Assembly: GCA_035772405.1 (NCBI GenBank)
Contig: JAYKKM010000199.1
Coordinates: forward strand, 248,001 to 312,000
Length of the DNA stretch: 64,000 nucleotides
Origin: Chrysogorgia sp. JL179-B06
Lineage: Eukaryota > Cnidaria > Anthozoa > Scleralcyonacea > Chrysogorgiidae
Direction: 5' to 3'
Each line of letters starts with the position of its first letter. The stretch's first letter is position 1. Both the position numbers and the translations under genes were made by a program. Under the pieces are notes generated by a model. The model saw only the letters and a list, made by a program, of their open reading frames with translations, was not told the origin of the DNA and ran no database searches. Below are positions 45,819-57,800 of this stretch, piece after piece.

Positions 45819-48800
45819 CATAAGACGATGTGTACGTATAAAAACTCTTAAAACACTAGAGGTCTTACGCTTGTAAGTGGGGAAACGCTTGCTTCAAGAG
45901 GTTAGCCACGTATTGCTTGATATAAGCCTGAAAAAGATAATCAATTTATATAGAAGCATATATTTGGATCTAAGTGAATTAGCGAATGATCAGTTAGATT
46001 TGGAGGTTGAATTTCGAATGTTGGTATTGCTAAGCGAAATAAGACAACAATAAACATGAAAGCTGTTAAAGTTCTCAAAAAACTGCGTGATATAATATTA
46101 ACACGGGAAATGAAAGAACTTCACTTGATGCAAATTAGGCCTTCGGGCTCAAACCCATGAAGACCGTCGCAGGGATCATATCTGGACAATATCAACTTAG
46201 CTGGACAATATGAACACTACAAATTGTCCTTTCTAAATAGAGGAACTCTGTCTAATTGCGAACAGTACATCAGAAGACTAAAAGTGCAAACCTGATTGGT
46301 AGAAACGCCTGGAGACTGAGCAGCGTCGTAGAGTGGGGCGACAATCTTTCCGGCTTCCAGTAAGTGAAACATGTGCGATAAGATGGTGGCATGATGATTG
46401 AGACCTAAATTGAGTGAGAGGTGCCTTGTAGTTGTAACATATGTAGTCGTGAGACATCAGGGGCTGTGTTTTCCCAAAGGGTTGATAGCGACTTTAAAAT
46501 CTACGCGGCAACCTCAACGAAACGGCCATCAAAACGTTAAGAAGCAACGAAAGAAGCCATCGTAAATTGATTACCGTATGCGATGTTTAAAGCTTGTTTT
46601 ATGACCTCCAAAACGCTCCAGTGTTGCTAAAATTATTGTAGTGTTTGAGCTGAAGTCAACACTAAGGAACAACTCTAACCTCTCAGCAAATTCACGTCGT
46701 CCTGAAGACGTGAAAAGGCTCAGATTTGCGTTGTAAACAGAACGAGGACGGTGTTGAGAATACTCTTGGAATTCCAAATTATTCATTCTCTTTGTTTCAC
46801 ATGAAGAACGTCGTTGAGGTTTTCACGCCGTAGATCTTAAAGTCCCTAATATAGATGAGGAACACCAAGTATCCCTAAATACCCCCAAAGATACATCGTA
46901 TACCCATGGCTTGTTTGTCAATTATAGACACCTTCCAAAATTTGCTTCCGAGATCGTAATGCATTATCCAACCTCGATGTCATGAGTGCAGGGAACCTGC
47001 ATATAACGGACACTTCGGAACAGAAGATTGCAGACCGCTGTCTAGAGGTTTTCTATTGATTCATTGTTTAAAGTCAATAAAATCGGAACCGAAGCTTACT
47101 GTCCGCTGCATGAAGGTGTCCGTTGTATACAGTGTCCATTGTATACGTGAGTGGGACAGCGACTGTTTCTGAACCAAAAAAGCTCACCTATAGCATGGAA
47201 GTGTTTACTGTGCACACCCCTCCCGCACTAAGACAATTACCTTTACTCTAATTTTAAATTTAAAATACACATTTCTGTTTACCGTACCTGCAGTATGAGA
47301 TGTGTCAGTTACAACTGAGAAGATGTGCTGTAGGAGCATCGTGTAGTACGTCTGATAGAAGCTTTGGGAAGAACCCTCTGATTTTTCGACGTTTTTCAGC
47401 AACGAATACAGAATCGCTAAGCCTGTGTCGAAGGAGAAGTCGAATCAACAACAACTAATACAAACGAGGAAAATCCACAGTTTTTTGAGAACAGAACGCC
47501 TACCGGTGTCGGCAACATTACGCATTGTGTGTTTAAATGCCCAAACGATAGAGTCTAAGACCAGTTTGAACTGCTCTGCTGGTACTTTCAAAAGTGCTAA
47601 AATGGGAAATGGAAACAGAAGTAGTGAGATTTTGCAAACAAAACACCATCAAGTAACGTCATCGAACCAAATCAATGTAACCTTCGCTATACCATGAGTC
47701 CACGTAGCTCAATGGTTAGAGCGTCTCATTAGGTTGCGGATTGCTCGATTCCCGTCAGAAACTCGGATATTGTGTGAGCATATGAGCTTGGCGAACGTCC
47801 ACTTCTCGAGAAGGTAAGCTGAATTATTATATACATGACAAAATTACCGCATTCTGATTGGTCAATAGCAGTGCAACAGAGTACTACCTATCCTAATAAA
47901 TTTCAAAACCGAATTTTTACATGCCTATAAAATATGGTTGTAAACTAAGTATAGTCTCACTGTCATACAGTATAAATACATTACCAGAAAAACAATGTTC
48001 CACCACTGCTTGAAGAAGCAAGAAGAAATTCGTCCGATGTTCTGGCCACTCTTCCATGTCCTAAGAATTACGAATAAAGGTACATTGATTTAGGACACGA
48101 GTCCCTGACAAGCAAACTTAAAGGGGTTTCATTTGAAGACACAAGTGCTACTTACCTTATTTATCATTTCGAGCGTGCATCCGAAGACGGCATCTAGGAT
48201 TTGTGGCACGTGGTCGGTGACGAAGTGCTGAAAAAACAGAGAATGGAATTCATTTCTTAATAGTATTTCTCATTCGTATTCTACCTTTAGATCCACGCTA
48301 TCCAAGGGCACGTCCAGGATTTTAAAAAAGGGGATTTTTGTTTCTAAACCGGTTGCTAAGGACAGGTCACTTAACGCTAGAAATACTTCGTAAGTGGACA
48401 TAACCAAGATATTTTACGTGTGGAATATGTAGGTAAGCTTCTTTCGTCTGGTGACGTAATTTGATGACGCCACATTGACGTCATTGACAAACATAGAAAC
48501 TCTAAAATTTTCGTCATTTTTGACATTATGCGACATTTGTGAGTGTCATGTAAACCTAAATCACTTCCTACAAAAAGGTACGTATATGGATTTGTTGATA
48601 AATTAAATAAAAATGAAGTTTAATATCAACATTTTATTGTGCTTATTCACCGAAAAATTCGATATCCCGGCTACTTTTTAAAAATTCTTAAAATCCATAC
48701 GTACTTTTTTGAAGATAACAGTCAGATTCTAATCGCATGTGAAAAATTAACTTTACTTAAAAACCGTTGAAGATTATAGGATTCCCATTTTTCGGTGACG

Positions 48801-51800
48801 TCATCACGTCATCATATGACATTGCCAAACGAAAGAGCTTTGCCCACATATACCATATACAGAATGTCTTGATAGATTGTTAAATCTATGAAATTATATC
48901 GCAAATTTGTTAATTCTAATAAATCGAACCGATTAATCGAATTGTATAAAGTTCACCTACCCCTAGTTTGTTGGTGAGCGTTGCCATGGTATTCAACACC
49001 TCTGGTTCCCTAGCAGCCGGAAGGTTCCTCTGGTAGTCCCCAAGCACGGCGTCCAGTAACGGAGGAATGAAATTATCGCACACAAGTTTCGCGTCGTTTG
49101 ATTTATTCACCCACGTGGCTATCAGTCTCAGCGTCTCCGTCTTCGCACCCCTCATGGCGCGGATGAGCGGTTGCTTGGCGACCACAGGTCCGTTCGTCGC
49201 CACGGCCGAGGAAATGTTCTCGCTAAGACAACGGTACACATTCAACATGTCCAGGTATACCCGGCCAAGCTGCGTGACAAATGGATGGCCAATTGACCTG
49301 CATCCGTGGACGTTGGTTTTTAAAATGTTGCTTAGCTGTTTCACGATTTCCATGTTTTTTAACGTATCGACATTCTGAAGAAAAGAACAACAGAACAGTG
49401 GTCAGTTAAAGATCAAGGATCAGTTGTTGGATCAGGGTTCAGTTGTTGGATCAAGGGTAAGTTGTTGGATCAGGGGTCAGTTGTTGGATCAGAGGTATAT
49501 TGTTGGATCAGGGGTCAGTTGTTGGATCAGAGGTCAGTTGTTGGATCAGAGGTCAGTTGTTGGATCAGAGGTCAGTTGTTGGATCAGGGGTCAGTTGTTG
49601 GATCAGGGGTCAGTTGTTGGATCAGGGGTCAGTTGTTGGATCAGGGGTCAGTTGTTGGATCAGGGGTCAGTTGTTGGATCAGAGGTCAGTTGTTGGATCA
49701 GGGGTCAGTTGTTGGATCAGGGGTCAGTTGTTGGATCAGGAGTCAGTTGCTGGATCAGAGGTCAGTTGTTGGATTAGGGATTAGCTGTTGGATCAGGGTT
49801 CAGTTGTTGGATCAGGGGTCAGTTGTTGGATCAGGGGTCAGTTGTTGGATCAGGGGTCAGTTGTTGGATCAGGGGTCAGTTGTTGGATCAGAAGTCAGTT
49901 GTTGGATCAGAAGTCAGTTGTTGGATCAAGGGTCAGTTGTTGGATCAGAGGTCGGTTGTTGGATCAGAGGTCGGTTGTTGGATCAGAAGTCGGTTGTTGG
50001 ATCAGAAGTCAGTTGTTGGATCAGAGGTCGGTTGTTGGATCAGAGGTCGGTTGTTGGATCAGAGGTCGGTTGTTGGATCAGAGGTCGGTTGTTGGATCAG
50101 AGGTCGGTTGTTGGATCAGAGGTCGGTTGTTGGATCAGAAGTCGGTTGTTGGATCAGAAGTCAGTTGTTGGATCAAGGGTCAGTCGTTGGATCAAGGGTC
50201 AGTTGTTGGATCAGGGAAATTCTTTCCAAAGAACATTAAAAGTCCACGTACCTTCGTTGCATCTTTGATGATGTTGTCCCATACGTGGTTTGGTAAGGAC
50301 ATGTATTTTTCAATTAACCTTTCTTGTACAACAGAGTCCTGCAAAATATGTATAACATGGTATGTAATATAGATGCACTAAGGAAAGAGATCGCAGTGTT
50401 ATTGAGGAGTTGTAATATACTGCATGCTCATGTACACCTACCGACTGCGCACTGATCATGTACCCAACAGCTTCATAAAAAGTGTGAATCTGCAAAATAA
50501 AAATTAACATCGTCATGTAAAACAAAAAATCAGTGATAATTTGCCTACCATATAGATCATAAATTTTAGACTAGAGGGGGCATTGGAGCCTGATTTCAGT
50601 CATCAGCGGGGAACCAATTGAAGGCTATCATCTTGGATAAATCGGGGGGTAATTTTATATTTAAATTTCATATTAAAGCAATCATTGTGATCTTTTACTC
50701 AGTATAAAATGGTCCAAGTAACAATAGAAAAACAAACTTATTCGCCAAATAGACAAATAGTGAAAAATTATAGAATTTACGATTCTTTGTTTTGGATCGC
50801 GAGGTTCTCGAATTGCAGAAAAACGTCTGCATTCAATTGCCCTCCAACTTTCCCCCAATGTTCCCTAGATGGCGGCGCCCAATTGGTTTCCAAATTCAGG
50901 CTCGGACACAAAATATTACATCATTGAAATGTTTAATTTAAAAGTAGGGTTAGTATTCCTTTATTTCAGGGCAGGACTAGAGTTTTTATTTGGGTTATGG
51001 TTAGGGTTTTTATTCTTGTAAAGCTTCTGAATCCCGAGAAAATAACCTTGATGTGTCTATGACGTAGTCTATGTCCATTTGTGTGTCTGGTACACGAAGG
51101 AGATGCCCAAATTCAGGCCCCAAAGCCCCCCTCTAGTCTTATACATGAACTCTATGTTGCCTACAGCCAGAAGTCGCTGGAGATAATCGAATCCGTAACC
51201 ATCCTATCACCAGTGAACTACTCCGATGTCACAGACTCGTTGTATTTAAATACTTAGATTCAGGAGCTCGAGATTTCTATTAAAAATTAGTCACACCTCC
51301 GTCTTGGCGATTATCTTTACCTGCTGTGGTTGTAAATCGCATATTATCGTTTGGATGGTATTCAAAATTTCTTCTATAAAAGGCATCACTTCACCAACTT
51401 GAACCTAATTAAGAGATCAAACGGTCTCCTTCGGTTAATGAGGAACAACAACAACAACAACAACAACAAGAGGAAGTTGTTCAAGTTGCGGCCAAATGTT
51501 GCGAAAAATTTGATTTCTACTTTCAGGGTGTAAGCTAGGGTCACAAATTCCGCGTTAAACACAGTTTTTCCGAATCACCTTACTGACGCCAAAAAGAAAT
51601 TACTTTTAAATAAAAGGCCTTTAAAGTATAATTGTTAAAAATGCTAATATTTTTACGGTATCTGCTCTTGTACTCGAGAAATAACGTTTTCATTCTCGTA
51701 TTTTATGATTTTGGATGCCGCGATTTTGTGTCACTCTGGCTGAGTTTTGAGCAAACTCTAAAATGGCGACGTCCAGAAGCATAAAATACGAGAATGAAAA

Positions 51801-54800
51801 CGTTATTTCTCAAGTACACGAGCAGATACCGTAAAACTATTAACATTTCTAAACATTATACTTAAATATTTTTTTATTTAAAAGTAATTCAGTTTTGGGT
51901 TACGTACAGTTCCCCTTTGAGGTTGGAGTTTCCAAATTTGTAGGCTAGTGAAATACATCAAGATTCAAAGATTTACTTTTGTTGTGTTTGAGTCTGATTC
52001 ATCGAACGTGCTCTTATCTAGTCATCGCAATAACTTGCTCGCAGCGGAATGGGTCGGCATTAGATCCCATCCTTCTCTGCTCCAAAATCAACAGAGGCCT
52101 GAGATACTTCTGTAAGTTTCGTTCTCAAGCTTCTCGACTTTGGAGGTTTGGTAGATGTTATCTAATATCGACTCATTCGCAGCGAGTTGCGAACACGTTC
52201 TTGAGACGACTGGATAAGAGGCTTTCGAGTTGCTCGAAGAGATAGCCAACTTCATCCATTACTCGACAAAGCACACCAAATACATGCATGAACCATTTTT
52301 TATAACATAGATTAAAACAAATAATAAAAAACAAGCTTTATTTTGCTGATTAAAAGTAATTTTCTCCTTACGGAAGGCGGAAATTTGGAACGTTTCTGAT
52401 TGGTCGCTTGAAATCCACGTGATCTATCGAGCATGCACGACAGCCAATCAGAAGCGGCGTTATATTGGAATTTTCCTAAAAGACTGGAAGACTAGGTACA
52501 AGGTATAGCGCAAGTGTATGTGGGATTGTTTGGAGGACATTCATATTGTATTTGTGCTTTCGCGCGTGACATTTGTGCAGCCAAACGATCCCAAGAACAC
52601 TTGCGCGCCAACCTTGTACCTAGTCCTTCACTCTTTTAGGAAAAGGCCAATAATAAATCTATGTTATAATTCAACATTAACACGACCAGTTTTGGTCGCA
52701 CCACCCTCACCTGCGTGATTTGTCCATTTACGACAATTTGCTTGGAAAAATATCCGTTTTTCTTTTTTTGATCAAAAATTGATAAAAAGGTATATCAACT
52801 GGAGGCTACAGAAACTTTAATACTAGCCATATCTTCTTAACTAAATTGATAGGAGTGCTGAAACTTTGGGAATAAACTAAAGTCAGTAAGATCTTTCATC
52901 TGAACTTCATTTGGCTGGAATACCTGTTTAAGGTGGCTCCCTACAGTTCGAGGGCTTTTCAGCTGCGCCTACAAATATGCCTTATATATGCAAGCAGATT
53001 TGATGGAAGCACCCATTGACATTATTTTATACTAATATGAGTATAACCAAACATGGCACAAAAGAGTAACAAAAGCATAATATGTTACCATGGCAACCGT
53101 TGGGCTTTATAATTTTCAAAAATATCACATTTATATACCATTTTGACTTATATTTCGGTAATAAGCCTGGTGACCCCCAAATTTTTTGCGCTAATGTTAG
53201 ATTATTTATGGTTTTGAAACTCCATGTGAAAAATAAAAACATTCTGTAGAGAGGTTCTCGCTGTATAAAAAATCGCTTTTTTCTTTATTTTGGTTCTACA
53301 GAATTTTCTTAAATTTCTTCAACAAAACCTCCGTGCATTACTCTATCGCTCTGCCAAATTTTAGGATATGTTACCAGGCGTTTTGGCGAATGCCGTTGCA
53401 ATTAACATATGGGAAGGCTACGCGCCAGCATACTTTGGAGACCCCACAAGATCAATGGTTTGTCATGCGCGTGCATAAAATTGCAGGCGCATGAGTTTGG
53501 AAAACACGCGTATTCCACGCATTGAAGTTGTTTCAAAGCTTGAAGAATCAGAAATGCATATATTTTTGTTTGGACGTTAACCATCTAGAAATACTTTACG
53601 TGGTAAAGACAAAAGAAGAGGCTTATCTGTCTTATATTCATGAATTATGTGGTTTGATTTAAGATATTGAACGATATTTCCTAGTGTCTTTTTGCTCTTC
53701 GTGACTCGTACTCGGCTTTCATATTGGTATTTGGCTTGTTGTTTAATAGCACAATGGCAAGACAGCGACAACTCGTGGTTCTCCAAATTTCTTGCACAAA
53801 GTCAACAGAACGTCGTACGAAAGACCACTAGCAGCACGTTTTTGATCCGTACCCTGAGTTAGAGGACTATTACTATCCTTTGGCTGATAAAGATTTACCA
53901 ACAAATGTTTGAAGTAAATTATGGCGCTTGTCGAGCTTTAGCTTCTTGTATCATGTCAGCTTTAGCGTCTTGTATAGTGTAGCTACCTGGATGCCTGTGT
54001 ATCACTCCATCGTCTCCAGCCGCGTTAAGCTTATTTCCCCAAAAAACTCCGAATAAACAAGCCACAAATCCCAGAAAATGTGGTGTTTTTGATGCCAAGT
54101 TTTCGCCGTCGCTGACCAATGGTTCTTTCCGCCGGTAGGATTCGCAGTTTGAGAGTTGTCTCACAAACGAACTCATGTCATAATTGACTTTTAACCCATT
54201 GTTTATTTTAGTAATTTTTTTTTAAATAAATGAAACCGCGAAAATTTGTTTTTATAAAGCAAAATAAACTTGGAAATGTAGCCATTTTTGAATGCTTTTA
54301 TAGTCTGTTTACTTTCTGCGTGGACGTTACACGCAAATTTCTCGCGTTCGTAATTTTATACACGAATCACGCACGTCGCGAGATTAGATACCAGACCCCT
54401 ATGATTTAAAGGGTAGGGAGCCACCTTAAGTAGACAAAAGTTCCTCGCTTGTGACATGAAGTAATTTGTTGACTTTGCTCAATGCAAAACTGCATCAGCT
54501 CCACCGTGGACACTGTCTGGTTAAAATGTTTATCCAAAACCATGCGCACAACTGTAACGCACATAATCAACCATTGCGAGATGTAACAGCGCCTTTCGAA
54601 TTTTATAAACAGCTATACGGTTTATGTACCAGTATATACGGTATTTAATGTATTATTTTCGTAAGCATGCATTGCGCAAATGAACCAAGAGAACCACGCA
54701 ATATTTACCTGAACAAAATGCCTCCGACACTTCTGTGCAATCTTAATGAAAGTATCACAAGCCATATCTTGGACACCATCGTGCGTTTCTAATGAAAATC

Positions 54801-57800
54801 AAGCAAAAAACGAAATGTAACTTTTCTGATAAATCTTTCACGCAATTGATGCTATGCACTTGACAAAAACTAAGTTAGGAAGCAAAAAACTCGAGAAGCT
54901 AGTGAGACATTGGAATATTTTCGCCTTGTGATTCAACGTGCAGTAGTTTCAACGTGCAGGGCAGTAGTTTCAACGTGCAGACGTTTCAACGTGCAGACGT
55001 TTCAACGTGCAGTAGTTTCAACGTGCAGAAGTTTCAACGTGCAGTAGTTTCAACGTGCAGTAGTTTCAACGTGCAGTAGTTTCAACGTGCAGTAGTTTCA
55101 ACGCGCAGTAGTGTCAACGCGCAGTAGTGTCAACGTGCAGTAGTGTCAACGCGCAGTAGTGTCAACGTGCAGTAGTGTCAACGTGCAGTAGTGTCAACGT
55201 GCAGTAGTGTCAACGTGCAGTAGTGTCAACGTGCAGTAGTGTCAACGTGCAGTAGTGTCAACGTGCAGTAGTTTCAACGTGCAGTAGTGTCAACGTGCAG
55301 TAGTGTCAACGTGCAGTAGTGTCAACGTGCAGTAGTGTCAACGCGCAGTAGTGTCAACGTGCAGTAGTGTCAACGCGCAGTAGTGTCAACGCGCAGTAGT
55401 GTCAACGAGCAGTAGTGTCAACGTGCAGTAGTGTCAACGCGCAGTAGTGTCAACGTGCAGTAGTGTCAACGTGCAGTAGTGTCAACGTGCAGTAGTGTCA
55501 ACGTGCAGTAGTGTCAACGCGCAGTAGTGTCAACGTGCAGTAGTGTCAACGTGCAGTAGTGTCAACGTGCAGTAGTGTCAACGCGCAGTAGTGTCAACGT
55601 GCAGTAGTGTCAACGCGCAGTAGTGTCAACGAGCAGTAGTGTCAACGTGCAGTAGTGTCAACGTGCAGTAGTGTCAACGTGCAGTAGTTTCAACGTGCAG
55701 TAGTGTCAACGTGCAGTAGTGTCAACGTGCAGTAGTGTCAACGTGCAGTAGTGTCAACGCGCAGTAGTGTCAACGTGCAGTAGTGTCAACGCGCAGTAGT
55801 GTCAACGAGCAGTAGTGTCAACGTGCAGTAGTGTCAACGCGCAGTAGTGTCAACGTGCAGTAGTGTCAACGTGCAGTAGTGTCAACGTGCAGTAGTGTCA
55901 ACGTGCAGTAGTGTCAACGCGCAGTAGTGTCAACGTGCAGTAGTGTCAACGTGCAGTAGTGTCAACGTGCAGTAGTGTCAACGCGCAGTAGTGTCAACGT
56001 GCAGTAGTGTCAACGCGCAGTAGTGTCAACGAGCAGTAGTGTCAACGTGCAGTAGTGTCAACGTGCAGTAGTGTCAACGAGCAGTAGTGTCAACGTGCAG
56101 TAGTGTCAACGCGCAGTAGTGTCAACGAGCAGTAGTGTCAACGTGCAGTAGTGTCAACGCGCAGTAGTGTCAACGCGCAGTAGTGTCAACGAGCAGTAGT
56201 GTCAACGCGCAGTAGTGTCAACGAGCAGTAGTGTCAACGCGCAGTAGTGTCAACGTGCAGTAGTGTCAACGCGCAGTAGTGTCAACGCGCAGTAGTGTCA
56301 ACGCGCAGTAGTGTCAACGAGCAGTAGTGTCAACGTGCAGTAGTGTCAACGTGCAGTAGTGTCAACGTGCAGTAGTGTCAACGTGCAGTAGTGTCAACGC
56401 GCAGTAGTTTCAACGTGCAGTAGTGTCAACGCGCAGTAGTGTCAACGCGCAGTAGTGTCAACGCGCAGTAGTGTCAACGCGCAGTAGTGTCAACGTGCAG
56501 TAGTGTCAACGTGCAGTAGTGTCAACGCGCAGTAGTGTCAACGTGCAGTAGTGTCAACGTGCAGTAGTGTCAACGCGCAGTAGTGTCAACGTGCAGTAGT
56601 GTCAACGCGCAGTAGTGTCAACGTGCAGTAGTGTCAACGCGCAGTAGTGTCAACGTGCAGTAGTGTCAACGCGCAGTAGTGTCAACGTGCAGTAGTGTCA
56701 ACGCGCAGTAGTGTCAACGCGCAGTAGTGTCAACGCGCAGTAGTGTCAACGTGCAGTAGTGTCAACGTGCAGTAGTGTCAACGTGCAGTAGTGTCAACGC
56801 GCAGTAGTGTCAACGTGCAGTAGTGTCAACGTGCAGTAGTGTCAACGAGCAGTAGTGTCAACGTGCAGTAGTGTCAACGTGCAGTAGTGTCAACGTGCAG
56901 TAGTGTCAACGAGCAGTAGTGTCAACGTGCAGTAGTGTCAACGTGCAGTAGTGTCAACGTGCAGTAGTGTCAACGCGCAGTAGTGTCAACGCGCAGTAGT
57001 GTCAACGAGCAGTAGTGTCAACGTGCAGTAGTGTCAACGTGCAGTAGTGTCAACGCGCAGTAGTGTCAACGCGCAGTAGTGTCAACGTGCAGTAGTGTCA
57101 ACGTGCAGTAGTGTCAACGCGCAGTAGTGTCAACGTGCAGTAGTGTCAACGCGCAGTAGTGTCAACGAGCAGTAGTGTCAACGCGCAGTAGTGTCAACGC
57201 GCAGTAGTGTCAACGCGCAGTAGTGTCAACGCGCAGTAGTGTCAACGTGCAGTAGTGTCAACGTGCAGTAGTGTCAACGTGCAGTAGTGTCAACGCGCAG
57301 TAGTGTCAACGCGCAGTAGTGTCAACGTGCAGTAGTGTCAACGTGCAGTAGTGTCAACGCGCAGTAGTGTCAACGCGCAGTAGTGTCAACGTGCAGTAGT
57401 GTCAACGTGCAGTAGTGTCAACGCGCAGTAGTGTCAACGTGCAGTAGTGTCAACGCGCAGTAGTGTCAACGAGCAGTAGTGTCAACGCGCAGTAGTGTCA
57501 ACGCGCAGTAGTGTCAACGCGCAGTAGTGTCAACGCGCAGTAGTGTCAACGTGCAGTAGTGTCAACGTGCAGTAGTGTCAACGTGCAGTAGTGTCAACGC
57601 GCAGTAGTGTCAACGCGCAGTAGTGTCAACGTGCAGTAGTGTCAACGTGCAGTAGTGTCAACGCGCAGTAGTGTCAACGAGCAGTAGTGTCAACGTGCAG
57701 TAGTGTCAACGCGCAGTAGTGTCAACGCGCAGTAGTGTCAACGCGCAGTAGTGTCAACGTGCAGTAGTGTCAACGTGCAGTAGTGTCAACGCGCAGTAGT

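Noticed and set aside
45564..45821. 85-residue Tyr/Ile/Phe ORF
   Set aside because: Low-complexity AT repeat in an XPO1 intron.
49462..50372. A 268-residue and several other repeat-protein ORFs (GSVVGS...[10 protein letters not shown])
   Set aside because: They are an automatic result of a stop-free 19-bp repeat with 3n+1 length, antisense to XPO1, inside a clear intron.
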